Shown here: piece by piece, positions 26,430 through 34,828 of the stretch | Layout of the letters: each line of letters begins with the position of its first letter | How positions within the stretch are numbered: position 1 is the first letter of the stretch | NCBI GenBank assembly: GCA_050261915.1 | Contig: JBLNDT010000001.1 | Coordinates: 1 to 64,000, forward strand | From: UBA699 sp050261915 | GTDB lineage: Bacteria; Bacillota; Clostridia; Clostridiales; Clostridiaceae | Direction of reading: 5' to 3' | Length of the DNA stretch: 64,000 bases | Made by a program: the position numbers and the translations under genes | Notes under the pieces: generated by a model | Seen by the model: only the letters and a program-made list of their open reading frames with translations | What the model was told of the DNA's origin: nothing | Database searches by the model: none

Positions 26430-27791
26430 TTGTTTAAAAAGCTTGATGTGATTTTATTAGGCGCTGTTATGACAGTAGGAGTCTGTATCTTTTCCAGCTC
26501 TTATGTAGCAGCTACGGGAAACAGCGGAACAAATCAGAATAATAAAGACTGGAAAACCAGTATAAACAGCAGTGGAAACAAAGGATGGTTCAAACATAAT
26601 ACAAAGTGGTACTACTTCAATGATAAAGGTGAAATGGACAAGGGATGGCTCCTTCACAATGGTAAGTGGTATTTCTTTAATACTGGTGGAGATATGCAGA
26701 CTGGATGGCTCCTTCATAACGGTAAGTGGTACTTCATGAGTGATGAGGGGGATATGAAAACCGGATGGGTTAAAAACAATAATAAATGGTATTACCTTAA
26801 TAAAGGTGGAGATATGTCTGAAGGCTGCTGGATTTTTTATAACAGCAAATGGTATTACCTTGGAAACAACGGTGAAATGCTTGTAAGTACAACTACTCCA
26901 GATGGCTACGAGGTGGGTGCTGATGGTGCGTGGACAGGAAAATCATACAAGATAACAGCGCCAACAGTTGTATCCTCAACAGAAGTGTCTTCCAGCGAAA
27001 TACAGCTTCAGTGGGAAAAAATAACCAATGCTGATTATTACCATGTTTATTACAGTTTGTATCCAGATAAGAATTTTAATCCTATATTGTCCAGTGACGG
27101 ATCTAAAAAGGTATTTCAGTGGAGTTCTGCATATTCGGCAAGCTTAAAAGGCATAGCTCCAGAAACAAAGGTATATTTCAAAGTAACAGCTGTTAAAGAT
27201 AACTCTGAATCAAATTATAGTACTGTGGTTAATTCCACCACAAAATCAGGCATAATAGCTGCGCCAACTGGTTTAACGGCTAAAACAATATCAACCAGCA
27301 GTATTGAACTCAACTGGAATGAATTAATTGGAGCGGATTATTATTATGTCTATTATAGGACAAGCACTGAGGGAGCTTACACTTCAGTTAAAAAAACCGG
27401 AACTTCCTTTAATTTAACTGGACTAGATCCTGATACAAAGGTATACTTTAAAATAAAATCTTATAAGGATGAACATGTGTCTGCCTTCAGCAGTGAAGTG
27501 AATGCTGCCACTGAAAGTGATGATTCAATAGCTGCACCAACAGGAGTTAAAGCTCAAGCTCTATCTACAAGTCAAATAAAAGTTACTTGGAATAAAACAG
27601 CCCATGCAGATTATTACTATGTTTTCCACAGGGAAAGCAACGATTCAACCTATACCAAGGTAAAGGTTACTACAAATTCCTATACTTTAACCGGGCTTGA
27701 TTCAGGAACAAAAGTGTATTTCAAAATTGAGGCTGTTAAAGATGGCATTGTGTCCCCTTACAGTTCAACAGTTTATTCAACAACTAACTAA
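26430..27791 (+). CDS. Secreted choline-binding-repeat protein with three FN3 domains
   Basis: About 453 residues if translation begins at TTG 26430, 8 bases after AAGGAGG; an upstream in-frame TTG at 26397 precedes that site and is unlikely. The signal peptide ends near SSSYVAATG. About six cell-wall-binding repeats follow (GWLLHNGKWYFF, GWLLHNGKWYFM); two neighbours are almost identical at DNA level around 26640-26740, a sign of recent internal duplication. Three FN3 domains follow the TTPDGYEVGADGAW linker. Its first FN3 keeps the FQWSSAYSASL insert shared with its paralogues. Confidence 0.85.
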   Translation: MFKKLDVILLGAVMTVGVCIFSSSYVAATGNSGTNQNNKDWKTSINSSGNKGWFKHNTKWYYFNDKGEMDKGWLLHNGKWYFFNTGGDMQTGWLLHNGKWYFMSDEGDMKTGWVKNNNKWYYLNKGGDMSEGCWIFYNSKWYYLGNNGEMLVSTTTPDGYEVGADGAWTGKSYKITAPTVVSSTEVSSSEIQLQWEKITNADYYHVYYSLYPDKNFNPILSSDGSKKVFQWSSAYSASLKGIAPETKVYFKVTAVKDNSESNYSTVVNSTTKSGIIAAPTGLTAKTISTSSIELNWNELIGADYYYVYYRTSTEGAYTSVKKTGTSFNLTGLDPDTKVYFKIKSYKDEHVSAFSSEVNAATESDDSIAAPTGVKAQALSTSQIKVTWNKTAHADYYYVFHRESNDSTYTKVKVTTNSYTLTGLDSGTKVYFKIEAVKDGIVSPYSSTVYSTTN

Positions 27792-27795
27792 TAAA

Positions 27796-27826
27796 AATAT
27801 CCCTGAATTTTTTCAGGGATATTTTC
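27796..27826. terminator. Bidirectional terminator
   Basis: ATATCCCTGAA and TTCAGGGATAT form a stem with U-tracts readable on both strands. It sits between the convergent third choline-binding gene and the PH-domain gene. Confidence 0.85.
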
Positions 27827-27836
27827 CATCTCATAT

Positions 27837-28211
27837 TTAATTCACATACTCTGCCAGCTGAGCTTGAACCTCATAAATATTTAATGATTTATTAAACTGT
27901 TTACTGATTGGCTGAGCCATACCTGAAACCCAAATCTTAAGCTCTGCGTCCAAATCCAGATGTCCTGCAGTTTCAATGCTATAGTGTGTAATTTTACTAT
28001 ATGGTATTGAATGGTATTCTATCTTCTTTCCTGTCATTCCTTGTACATCAATAAGAATAAGCCTCCTATTGGTAAATAAAAACATGTCTCTTATAAGTTT
28101 GTATGCCTTATCAATGTTTTCGTTTCCAGTTAATAAATGACTATACTCCTTTTGTGCATCGGAAACACTATATTCAGATGCATTTCCCATAAGTCCGTTA
28201 AATAATCCCAT
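27837..28211 (-). CDS. Bacterial PH-domain protein
   Basis: 124 residues. The segment FLFTNRRLILIDVQG followed by KKIEYHSIPYSKITHYSIE is the typical bPH_1 beta-sheet pattern (TNRRL, P-Y-x-x-I). Proteins of this family are small, soluble and usually of unknown role, sometimes linked to envelope stress. It follows the lipoprotein gene by 14 bases on the same strand. Confidence 0.75.
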   Translation of the reverse strand: MGLFNGLMGNASEYSVSDAQKEYSHLLTGNENIDKAYKLIRDMFLFTNRRLILIDVQGMTGKKIEYHSIPYSKITHYSIETAGHLDLDAELKIWVSGMAQPISKQFNKSLNIYEVQAQLAEYVN

Positions 28212-28225
28212 ATTACCCCTCCATA

Positions 28226-28744
28226 CTATTTTATAGTTAAGTTAGCAAGTTTATCATCATACTCCTTAATTGTTTCAGATAGATATTTTATTGCATTTTC
28301 TCTTCTTTCAATTCTCTTTTCCTTTGTATCTCCTTCACTGCGTTCACCATACAGCTTATCAGTTTCTTCTATCATTTTACCAGTCATGTTTCCTAATATA
28401 CTGTCGCTGGTGTCTTGAGAATCGTGACCATTGGTGGCTATAGAGGTATGTGCTTGAAGGTTTACCCAGGCTTCATCAATTTCCTTGCCACGGGCTATGT
28501 AATCTTCCTCTGTATAATTTTTTGAAGCATCCTCCTTCCAAAGCACCTTTGTCTGATTCCACAAATCTGTTACATGCTCTCTATAGGTTTTATCAGACTT
28601 ATCGTTAAAGTCGAAGGAAATTCTTGCAGTCTTCTTTGAAGAATCTGCAGAGGTATCTGCACCTGTTGTTGCACTTTTGCTGCCACAGGCAGTTAAAGTA
28701 AGTAGTAATATAATTGACAATAGTGGCAATAGTATTTTTTTCAT
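28226..28744 (-). CDS. Lipoprotein of unknown function
   Basis: About 172 residues from MKKILLP, preceded by GGGGGAGTTTA. The signal peptide ends in the lipobox LTAC, so the mature protein would be anchored at Cys of ACGSK. The rest is charged and helical (TKEKRIERRENAIKYLSETIKEYDDKL in part), suggesting a coiled-coil-like surface domain. I do not recognise the family. It lies downstream of the ABC permease on the same strand. Confidence 0.75.
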   Translation of the reverse strand: MKKILLPLLSIILLLTLTACGSKSATTGADTSADSSKKTARISFDFNDKSDKTYREHVTDLWNQTKVLWKEDASKNYTEEDYIARGKEIDEAWVNLQAHTSIATNGHDSQDTSDSILGNMTGKMIEETDKLYGERSEGDTKEKRIERRENAIKYLSETIKEYDDKLANLTIK

Positions 28745-28833
28745 TAAACTCCCCCTGGTTAATTTGGAATTGTTTTCATAATATACCATCAATTATATTA
28801 TAAATAAAGTCATATTACAATAAGGTGGTAGTA

Positions 28834-31182
28834 TTATTCACCATATGCTTTAAGTACTTCCTGAAGGGATATTTTTTCAATTTTTCTTCTATTTGCCCAT
28901 GTACTTGCATAAAAAATCACTATAAGTATTATCAAACCTCTTGCTACGTCAAAAGGTTTAAACTCCAGCGGCAGCACCACGTTGTATTCAGCCGCAAAAA
29001 CCTTCATGACCAGCTTTAGTACTCCCAAAGCTGCTGGCACACTTATTAAGTAGGAAATAACAGTGTATGCAAAATAGCTGTTCAATATCATTGAGTTAAC
29101 CTCTTTACGGCTATACCCCATAACCTTAAGCAGGGAAATTACATAATAGTTTTTTTCTACAGTAAATGATGTCAATACAAAGACTATACTGGCGGCAATT
29201 ACTGCAGCAGCCCACACCATGATATTAATCATAAAACTGGTGTAATTGTCCATAGCCTTTGATTGTTCAATTATTTCCGATTTGCTGACTATTATATTGT
29301 AATATTCTGCAGATGGCTTTGTAGTGCTGTATATTCCACTGAAAAGTCTGGAAGACTTATTTTCAGACAGCATATTGCTGAGCTTTTCTATTTTAAGATA
29401 TACTTTGTCTGAAATATACTCATCTGTTATGCCCTTTACAACAAATTCATAGTAGTCATTGTTAATTTTAATCTTTATGGAATCACCCTCATTGACACCT
29501 AATTTAATACTAAGCCTCTTAGTAATAACAGCACCATTTTGAATACGGAGGGTAATATCCTTACCGGATTCGTCAATGAGTTTATATAAGTTTCCTTTTG
29601 GCCTTAAACCTTCCAATGTTACCACATTATCATTTAAATATGCATAAGGATACAATAGGAATTTTTCCTGTTCCCTGCCTGTTTCAGGAATTGTTTTGGT
29701 AAAATCAGCATAAGATTCATATTTGTAATCCACCTTGTTTAGGTAGTCCACAGTCATTCTGTCCACCATACCTTCTGACATAAATGAAAAACTTATAAGC
29801 ATTGTATAGAACATTATCCCAATAAAAAATATAAAAAAACTTTTAGTATTTCTAATGGAATGAAGATACTTAAACTTTGTAGCACCCTTTGCCTTTTCCA
29901 TTAACCTGCTGATGTACCGACTTAATTTATTTACAGTACTATTATCCTTTGGCCTGATAAGTTCCAATGCAGTTTCTCCTAAGGTTTTGTATATTATAAT
30001 CCCTGAAACCAAAGCGAAAAAAAACATAGGAATGAATATTGCTTCTGAAAAAACAGTAATATTCTGTTTAATCTTAACTGAAGGCATAAGATAAAAATCC
30101 AGATATAGGTTCTTCAATGATTCAGAATAAAATAAGCCAACAATATAACCAACTAATAACATAAGTAAAGCTATAAACATCACAGTAAGAAAATATGGCT
30201 TAGCTATTTCAATCTTTCTGTAACCCAATGCCTTTAATATTCCAATCTGTCCTCTTTCAGCATTAAGCAGGTTGTATATTAAAATTGATACAATAACAAC
30301 CGCAATGGAAGCAATGAATATACTTAACCCAATAGCCATTACCCTGCCTTGAGTAAGTTCATAATATATGGCTCCGCTTCTCAAATTATTTTTTGTGAGA
30401 ATTATTTCTGTTACAAAGGGAAGCTTTTCCTTATCGTAAGCAGTATTTATATTGCTTAAATCCTTACTTGTACCAGAAAATCTAAACCATTCTTTACCGT
30501 CTATCTTTTCATATTCTATATCTGTCATAAGAATTAGTGACTGCAATGAGGTGTCAAGATTAAAAGAATCATCAAACATTGGAAGTGTATAGTCTGGGAA
30601 AAGCACAAAACCTGTGACCTTATACTGCTTTTTATTGATTGTAACAAAATCTCCCACTTGAATAGCATTTTTTTCGGCATAAATCCTGTTAATTGCTATT
30701 TCATTGTTTCTTAATGGCTTTACACCTTCTTCAATATAAGAAAGGTTTATCTTTTCTGAATCCTTTATTATAAGAGCTTTATGATTTTTACCTTTAAAAT
30801 TGTACTCAAATTTTTTGAATTCCCTTAATTCGAAAGAGTAGTTTGGATATACTTTTTGCAATTTTGAAATCCTGCTGTTAATTATCTTATTAAAGGTTTC
30901 TGTTTCAATTTTTTTAATATCACTTAAGGAATAAAATCCAAGCACCAGAAGCTTTTCAACTATAGGAAACTTTGATTCTTCTACAGTTACTGCATTCAGC
31001 ATTTCAACTGAAAAATCCTCCTGATTATATTTATCAAGATATTTTGATGTAGGTTCTTCAATACCTCCAAGGGCATAGGCCATCATGGTAAAGGTGCAGG
31101 AACTGAAAATAATTATTATCCCTATGGCAATAAGCTGCATCCATTTTTTAGCCATTACTTTAACAACATTTTTTAGAAGCAT
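28834..31182 (-). CDS. ABC transporter permease, FtsX/MacB type
   Basis: 782 residues with the duplicated FtsX layout. There is a first helix near residues 15-35, a large extracellular region, then three helices around 280-400 (ERGQIGILKALGYRKIEIAKPY is the typical FtsX coupling region). A second such block has a new extracellular domain and three C-terminal helices (VISLLKVMGYSRKEV). Transporters of this class often expel peptides or lipoproteins, or sense antibiotics. The ATPase gene is 9 bases upstream. No two-component system is adjacent. Confidence 0.88.
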   Translation of the reverse strand: MLLKNVVKVMAKKWMQLIAIGIIIIFSSCTFTMMAYALGGIEEPTSKYLDKYNQEDFSVEMLNAVTVEESKFPIVEKLLVLGFYSLSDIKKIETETFNKIINSRISKLQKVYPNYSFELREFKKFEYNFKGKNHKALIIKDSEKINLSYIEEGVKPLRNNEIAINRIYAEKNAIQVGDFVTINKKQYKVTGFVLFPDYTLPMFDDSFNLDTSLQSLILMTDIEYEKIDGKEWFRFSGTSKDLSNINTAYDKEKLPFVTEIILTKNNLRSGAIYYELTQGRVMAIGLSIFIASIAVVIVSILIYNLLNAERGQIGILKALGYRKIEIAKPYFLTVMFIALLMLLVGYIVGLFYSESLKNLYLDFYLMPSVKIKQNITVFSEAIFIPMFFFALVSGIIIYKTLGETALELIRPKDNSTVNKLSRYISRLMEKAKGATKFKYLHSIRNTKSFFIFFIGIMFYTMLISFSFMSEGMVDRMTVDYLNKVDYKYESYADFTKTIPETGREQEKFLLYPYAYLNDNVVTLEGLRPKGNLYKLIDESGKDITLRIQNGAVITKRLSIKLGVNEGDSIKIKINNDYYEFVVKGITDEYISDKVYLKIEKLSNMLSENKSSRLFSGIYSTTKPSAEYYNIIVSKSEIIEQSKAMDNYTSFMINIMVWAAAVIAASIVFVLTSFTVEKNYYVISLLKVMGYSRKEVNSMILNSYFAYTVISYLISVPAALGVLKLVMKVFAAEYNVVLPLEFKPFDVARGLIILIVIFYASTWANRRKIEKISLQEVLKAYGE

Positions 31183-31191
31183 AGCACACCT

Positions 31192-31890
31192 CTAACCCCA
31201 GTGTATATCCTGAGCGCTTTTTTTAATCTTGTTTTCTATTATCTCCGTTATGCGTCCTGAGTTCATTTTAACTATTTTATCAGCCATTTCAGAAATCCCT
31301 TGGTTGTGAGTAATTACCACCACTGTTTTTTTATATTCTACATTTAGTTCCTGAATCATTTTAAGTACCTGCTTTGAATTTTGCTCATCCAAGGCCCCGG
31401 TTGGCTCATCACAAAATATTATATCCGGATTCTTAGCAAGACTCCTGGCAATGGAAACTCTCTGCTGCTCTCCTCCAGAAAGCTGGTATGGGTATTTGTT
31501 CCTTACACTTTCAAGACCCAATTTCATTATTACTTCATCAATGTTAAAAGGGGTCTTCCCAATATCAGCTCCAATCTGGATATTTTCATATGCAGTAAGA
31601 CTTTGAAGGAGATTGTACTGTTGAAATATAAAACCTAGATGATTTCTTCTGAATTGTGTCATTTCCTCATCTGAGAAGTTGGTAAGTTCTTCACCAAAGA
31701 AGGTTATTTTTCCAGAAGTAACGGAATCAAGGCCGCTTATAACATTTAGCAGTGTACTTTTCCCGCTTCCGCTAGGGCCAAGAATTACCACGAATTCACC
31801 ATCCAAAACATTGAGATTTATGTCTTTCAGGGCTGTAGTCACCACATCTCCAGTTTTGTATGTTTTAAGAACATCAGTTAATACTATCAT
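31192..31890 (-). CDS. ABC transporter ATP-binding protein (LolD/MacB type)
   Basis: 232 residues. Walker A GPSGSGKSTLLN, Q-loop FQQYNLL, signature LSGGEQQRVSIARSLA, Walker B DIIFCDEPTGALDEQ and H-loop VITHN are all intact. The sequence class is that of the MacB/LolD exporters. It pairs with the FtsX-like permease that follows by 9 bases. Confidence 0.94.
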   Translation of the reverse strand: MIVLTDVLKTYKTGDVVTTALKDINLNVLDGEFVVILGPSGSGKSTLLNVISGLDSVTSGKITFFGEELTNFSDEEMTQFRRNHLGFIFQQYNLLQSLTAYENIQIGADIGKTPFNIDEVIMKLGLESVRNKYPYQLSGGEQQRVSIARSLAKNPDIIFCDEPTGALDEQNSKQVLKMIQELNVEYKKTVVVITHNQGISEMADKIVKMNSGRITEIIENKIKKSAQDIHWG

Positions 31891-31963
31891 AGCCCCATCC
31901 CCTTAAACTCCATCATTTAACTTGATTATATTTACCATGAGAAATATTGTCAATAATACAGCA

Positions 31964-32000
31964 TAAAAAGAGATACCCCTTACAATGTAAAAGGGTATCT
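31964..32000 (-). terminator. Terminator of the hut operon
   Basis: On the minus strand AGATACCCTTTTA pairs with TAAGGGGTATCT around ACATTG, followed by CTTTTTATGC. It is 22 bases past the fchA stop and ends the histidine-utilisation unit. Confidence 0.8.
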
Positions 32001-32022
32001 GATGCAATGTTTAAAACAATTA

Positions 32023-32646
32023 TCACAACACACTTGCTATATAATCCAGTATTTCATTTTCTTTAAGCTTAATGTTTTTTTCCAGTTCATCTGTCTCTAA
32101 TGCTGTGCTTTCTTTAAATTCAATATCCTTTATGGAACTTAAATTTATCTTCACATTATATAATGCAGAAAGTACCGCTGTTCTGCATAGCATTGCTGCT
32201 ACTGCAGCGTCTGAAGCAGCATTTTTGTTTCCCTTTTCTACTGCAGTCTTAATATAATCCATCATAGCATAAGCTTTTCTCGCTGTTTCAAGGGGAACCA
32301 GTGCAGCATATTTTGTTGCTTCCTGTATTGCATTGCTCCTGGCTTGTTTTTCTTCCTCAGTGTCCTTTGGCAATTTAAAGGCTTTCATAACTTCGTTAAA
32401 GGAATCAGAATCCTTGTCTATGTATTCCACAAAAATATCCTTTAATTCCTCTGTCTTTGCCATTATATCTTCAAATTCACCTTGTACATTTTCATAATTT
32501 TTTTTCCCGATTGTTAAGTTTGCCACCATATGAGTAAGGGCTGCAGAAAGGGCTCCGCTTAAAGCAGCTACACTTCCCCCTCCTGGCACAGGTGAACTTG
32601 ATGCTGTTTCATCTAAAAAATCCTTTATGTTCATTTCCCCTAACAT
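32023..32646 (-). CDS. fchA: Formimidoyltetrahydrofolate cyclodeaminase
   Basis: 207 residues of the all-helical cyclodeaminase family. The folate site motif SPVPGGGSVAALSGALSAAL in part, plus MVANLTIGKKNY, is clear. It converts 5-formimino-THF from FtcD to methenyl-THF and ammonia, recovering the one-carbon unit. The ATG lies within the end of hutI (7-base overlap), 5 bases after GGAGGG, so translation is probably coupled. It is the last gene of the hut operon. Confidence 0.93.
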   Translation of the reverse strand: MLGEMNIKDFLDETASSSPVPGGGSVAALSGALSAALTHMVANLTIGKKNYENVQGEFEDIMAKTEELKDIFVEYIDKDSDSFNEVMKAFKLPKDTEEEKQARSNAIQEATKYAALVPLETARKAYAMMDYIKTAVEKGNKNAASDAAVAAMLCRTAVLSALYNVKINLSSIKDIEFKESTALETDELEKNIKLKENEILDYIASVL

Positions 32647-33902
32647 AATAACCCTCCGTTTTCCTTGTCATAAACAAGCTTTCCATTTTTTATTACCTTC
32701 TCAACAGTACTTACTCCTACATGATAAGGTATAAATTTATAGCTTGGAAATTCAAGAACTATAATATCTCCATTTTTGCCTATATCAATACTTCCTATTT
32801 CCTCTGCCCTGTTTATTGCTGCTGCCCCGTTAATTGTAAGGGCTGTTACCGCTTCTTCTATAGTTAATTTCATTTGAATGCAGGCTAATGCAAAAACAAG
32901 CGGAATAGACTCTGTAAAGCAGCTCCCAGGGTTAAAATCCGTTGCAAGGGCAACTGCACAGCCCCTATCCACCATTTCCCTTCCCTTGGCATATTCTTCT
33001 CTTAAACTAAAAGCAGTACATGGGAGAAGAGTTGATACTACATTATTATCAGCCATTTTTTTTATTCCATTTTCTGATGCCTGAAGCAGGTGATCTGCTG
33101 AAACAGCTTTAAGCTCTGAAGCAAGTTCTGCTCCACCTAGCTGTACAATTTCATCCGCATGAAGCTTTAATCCGAACCCCAATTCCTTTGCCTTAGATAA
33201 AAGTTTTCTTGACTGTTCAATAGAAAATACATTTTTTTCACAAAACACATCACAAAATTCGGCTAAATCCTTAACCTTTGGAAGAACATTTTCAATTATA
33301 AAATCCACGTATCCATCAGTATTTCCTGCAAACTCTTGTGGTGTTGCATGGGCCCCAAGATATGTGCTTACAATATCAATTGGATGAAGTTTATTGATTT
33401 CTTCCATTACCTCAAGCTGTTTTATTTCAGTATTAAGGTCTAACCCATAACCGCTTTTTCCTTCCACAGTGGTTACCCCAAAGGAAAGCATTGAATCAAG
33501 CCTTTTAAGCCCTGCCGCTTTAAGTTCCTCCTTGGAGGCTTCCCTTGTTGCCTTAACTGAATTTGCTATTCCACCCCCACGATTCATTATATCCATGTAT
33601 TTGTCCCCTCTAAGCCTCCAGGAAAACTCCTCAGCCCTATAGCCCCCAAATACAAAGTGGGTATGCGAATCAACAAAGCCAGGAAGTACAGCCTTCCCTT
33701 TTGCATCAATAACTTCGTATTCATCCTTTTTATATCTTTCAAGAATGTCCATGGTTTTTCCAACAGCTTTAATAATGCCATTTTCTATAACTACACCACC
33801 ATCATTTATTATGGAAAGCTCATTCATTTCCATTCCATGCTTTGCTTTAAAGCCGCTGCAGGTTACAAGTTCCTGTGCATTTATAATCAAAGTACCTTTC
33901 AT
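32640..33902 (-). CDS. hutI: Imidazolonepropionase
   Basis: 420 residues, an amidohydrolase. The metal motif is VDSHTHFVFGG near residue 80; later HADEI, SADHLLQAS and ATDFNPGS supply the remaining metal ligands and the catalytic Asp. It opens the imidazolone ring to give N-formimino-L-glutamate. It begins 4 bases after ftcD and overlaps fchA. Confidence 0.96.
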   Translation of the reverse strand: MKGTLIINAQELVTCSGFKAKHGMEMNELSIINDGGVVIENGIIKAVGKTMDILERYKKDEYEVIDAKGKAVLPGFVDSHTHFVFGGYRAEEFSWRLRGDKYMDIMNRGGGIANSVKATREASKEELKAAGLKRLDSMLSFGVTTVEGKSGYGLDLNTEIKQLEVMEEINKLHPIDIVSTYLGAHATPQEFAGNTDGYVDFIIENVLPKVKDLAEFCDVFCEKNVFSIEQSRKLLSKAKELGFGLKLHADEIVQLGGAELASELKAVSADHLLQASENGIKKMADNNVVSTLLPCTAFSLREEYAKGREMVDRGCAVALATDFNPGSCFTESIPLVFALACIQMKLTIEEAVTALTINGAAAINRAEEIGSIDIGKNGDIIVLEFPSYKFIPYHVGVSTVEKVIKNGKLVYDKENGGLLC

Positions 33903-33906
33903 AGCC

Positions 33907-34812
33907 CTACTCCATTATTCTTGTTTCAAGAATCTGATCCATTGAAAAATCTTCAACACCAAGGTAGTAAACCGCAGTATCAATTAATGCTTCCATAGGA
34001 AGAAGACCTATTATTTCGCTGCCTATAACATTTACTCCATATCTCCTGGCTTCAATTTTTATGAGCTCAAAAGCACGGTAAAGTGCAGTTTTTGTATAGT
34101 CAGTCATGTTCATGGAAACTTGAACTATGTTTCTTTCTTTAATTTCTATACCTAAAGCCTTACAGAATCTTAGTCCTCCACCAATAAACCTGACATTTTC
34201 ACCAATTTTCTTAGCAATTTCAAGGTTGTTTGTATCAAGATTTACATTGAAGGCAACCAGTGGCATTCTTGCTCCAACAGCTGTAACTCCAGCACTTGGA
34301 TGAACAGAATCTGGTCCAAAATCCGGCTTCCATTCACTGCTCTTCATCTTTTCATTCATACCTTCAAACTGTCCTTTTCTAACCGCAGCCAGGTTTTCCC
34401 TTGTTGGGGCAGAAGCTGCCTTTTCATATAAGAATATTGGAAGATTGTATTTTTCCGAAGCTTCCTTTGCTGTTTCCATTGCAAGGGCAATTGCTTCCTC
34501 CACTGTTACATTTTTAATTGGAATAAATGGTACAACGTCACAAGCCCCCATTCTTGGATGTTCACCCTGGTGTGTTCTTAGGTCTATAAGTTCTATAGCA
34601 ACTCCCATAGCTTCAATAACAGCATTTTTAACAGCAGCAGGCTCTCCAACAACAGTTACTACTACTCTGTTATGGTCCTTGTCACTTTTATAGTCCAGAA
34701 GTTTTACTCCTTCTTTTCCTCTAAAAGGATTAACTATCTTTTCAATTTTTTCAAGGTCTCTTCCCTCGCTGAAATTTGGTACACATTCAATTATTTTTTT
34801 TACATTACTCAT
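33907..34812 (-). CDS. ftcD: Glutamate formimidoyltransferase
   Basis: 301 residues, the single-domain form, with the cyclodeaminase encoded separately as fchA. ECVPNFSEGRD at the N-terminus and GEHPRMGACDVVPFIPI are signatures of the FTCD N-domain, including the catalytic His region. It moves the formimino group of formiminoglutamate to tetrahydrofolate, releasing glutamate. This route conserves one-carbon units, unlike the HutG formiminoglutamase route. Confidence 0.95.
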   Translation of the reverse strand: MSNVKKIIECVPNFSEGRDLEKIEKIVNPFRGKEGVKLLDYKSDKDHNRVVVTVVGEPAAVKNAVIEAMGVAIELIDLRTHQGEHPRMGACDVVPFIPIKNVTVEEAIALAMETAKEASEKYNLPIFLYEKAASAPTRENLAAVRKGQFEGMNEKMKSSEWKPDFGPDSVHPSAGVTAVGARMPLVAFNVNLDTNNLEIAKKIGENVRFIGGGLRFCKALGIEIKERNIVQVSMNMTDYTKTALYRAFELIKIEARRYGVNVIGSEIIGLLPMEALIDTAVYYLGVEDFSMDQILETRIME

Positions 34813-34828
34813 TATGATGCCGCCTTTC

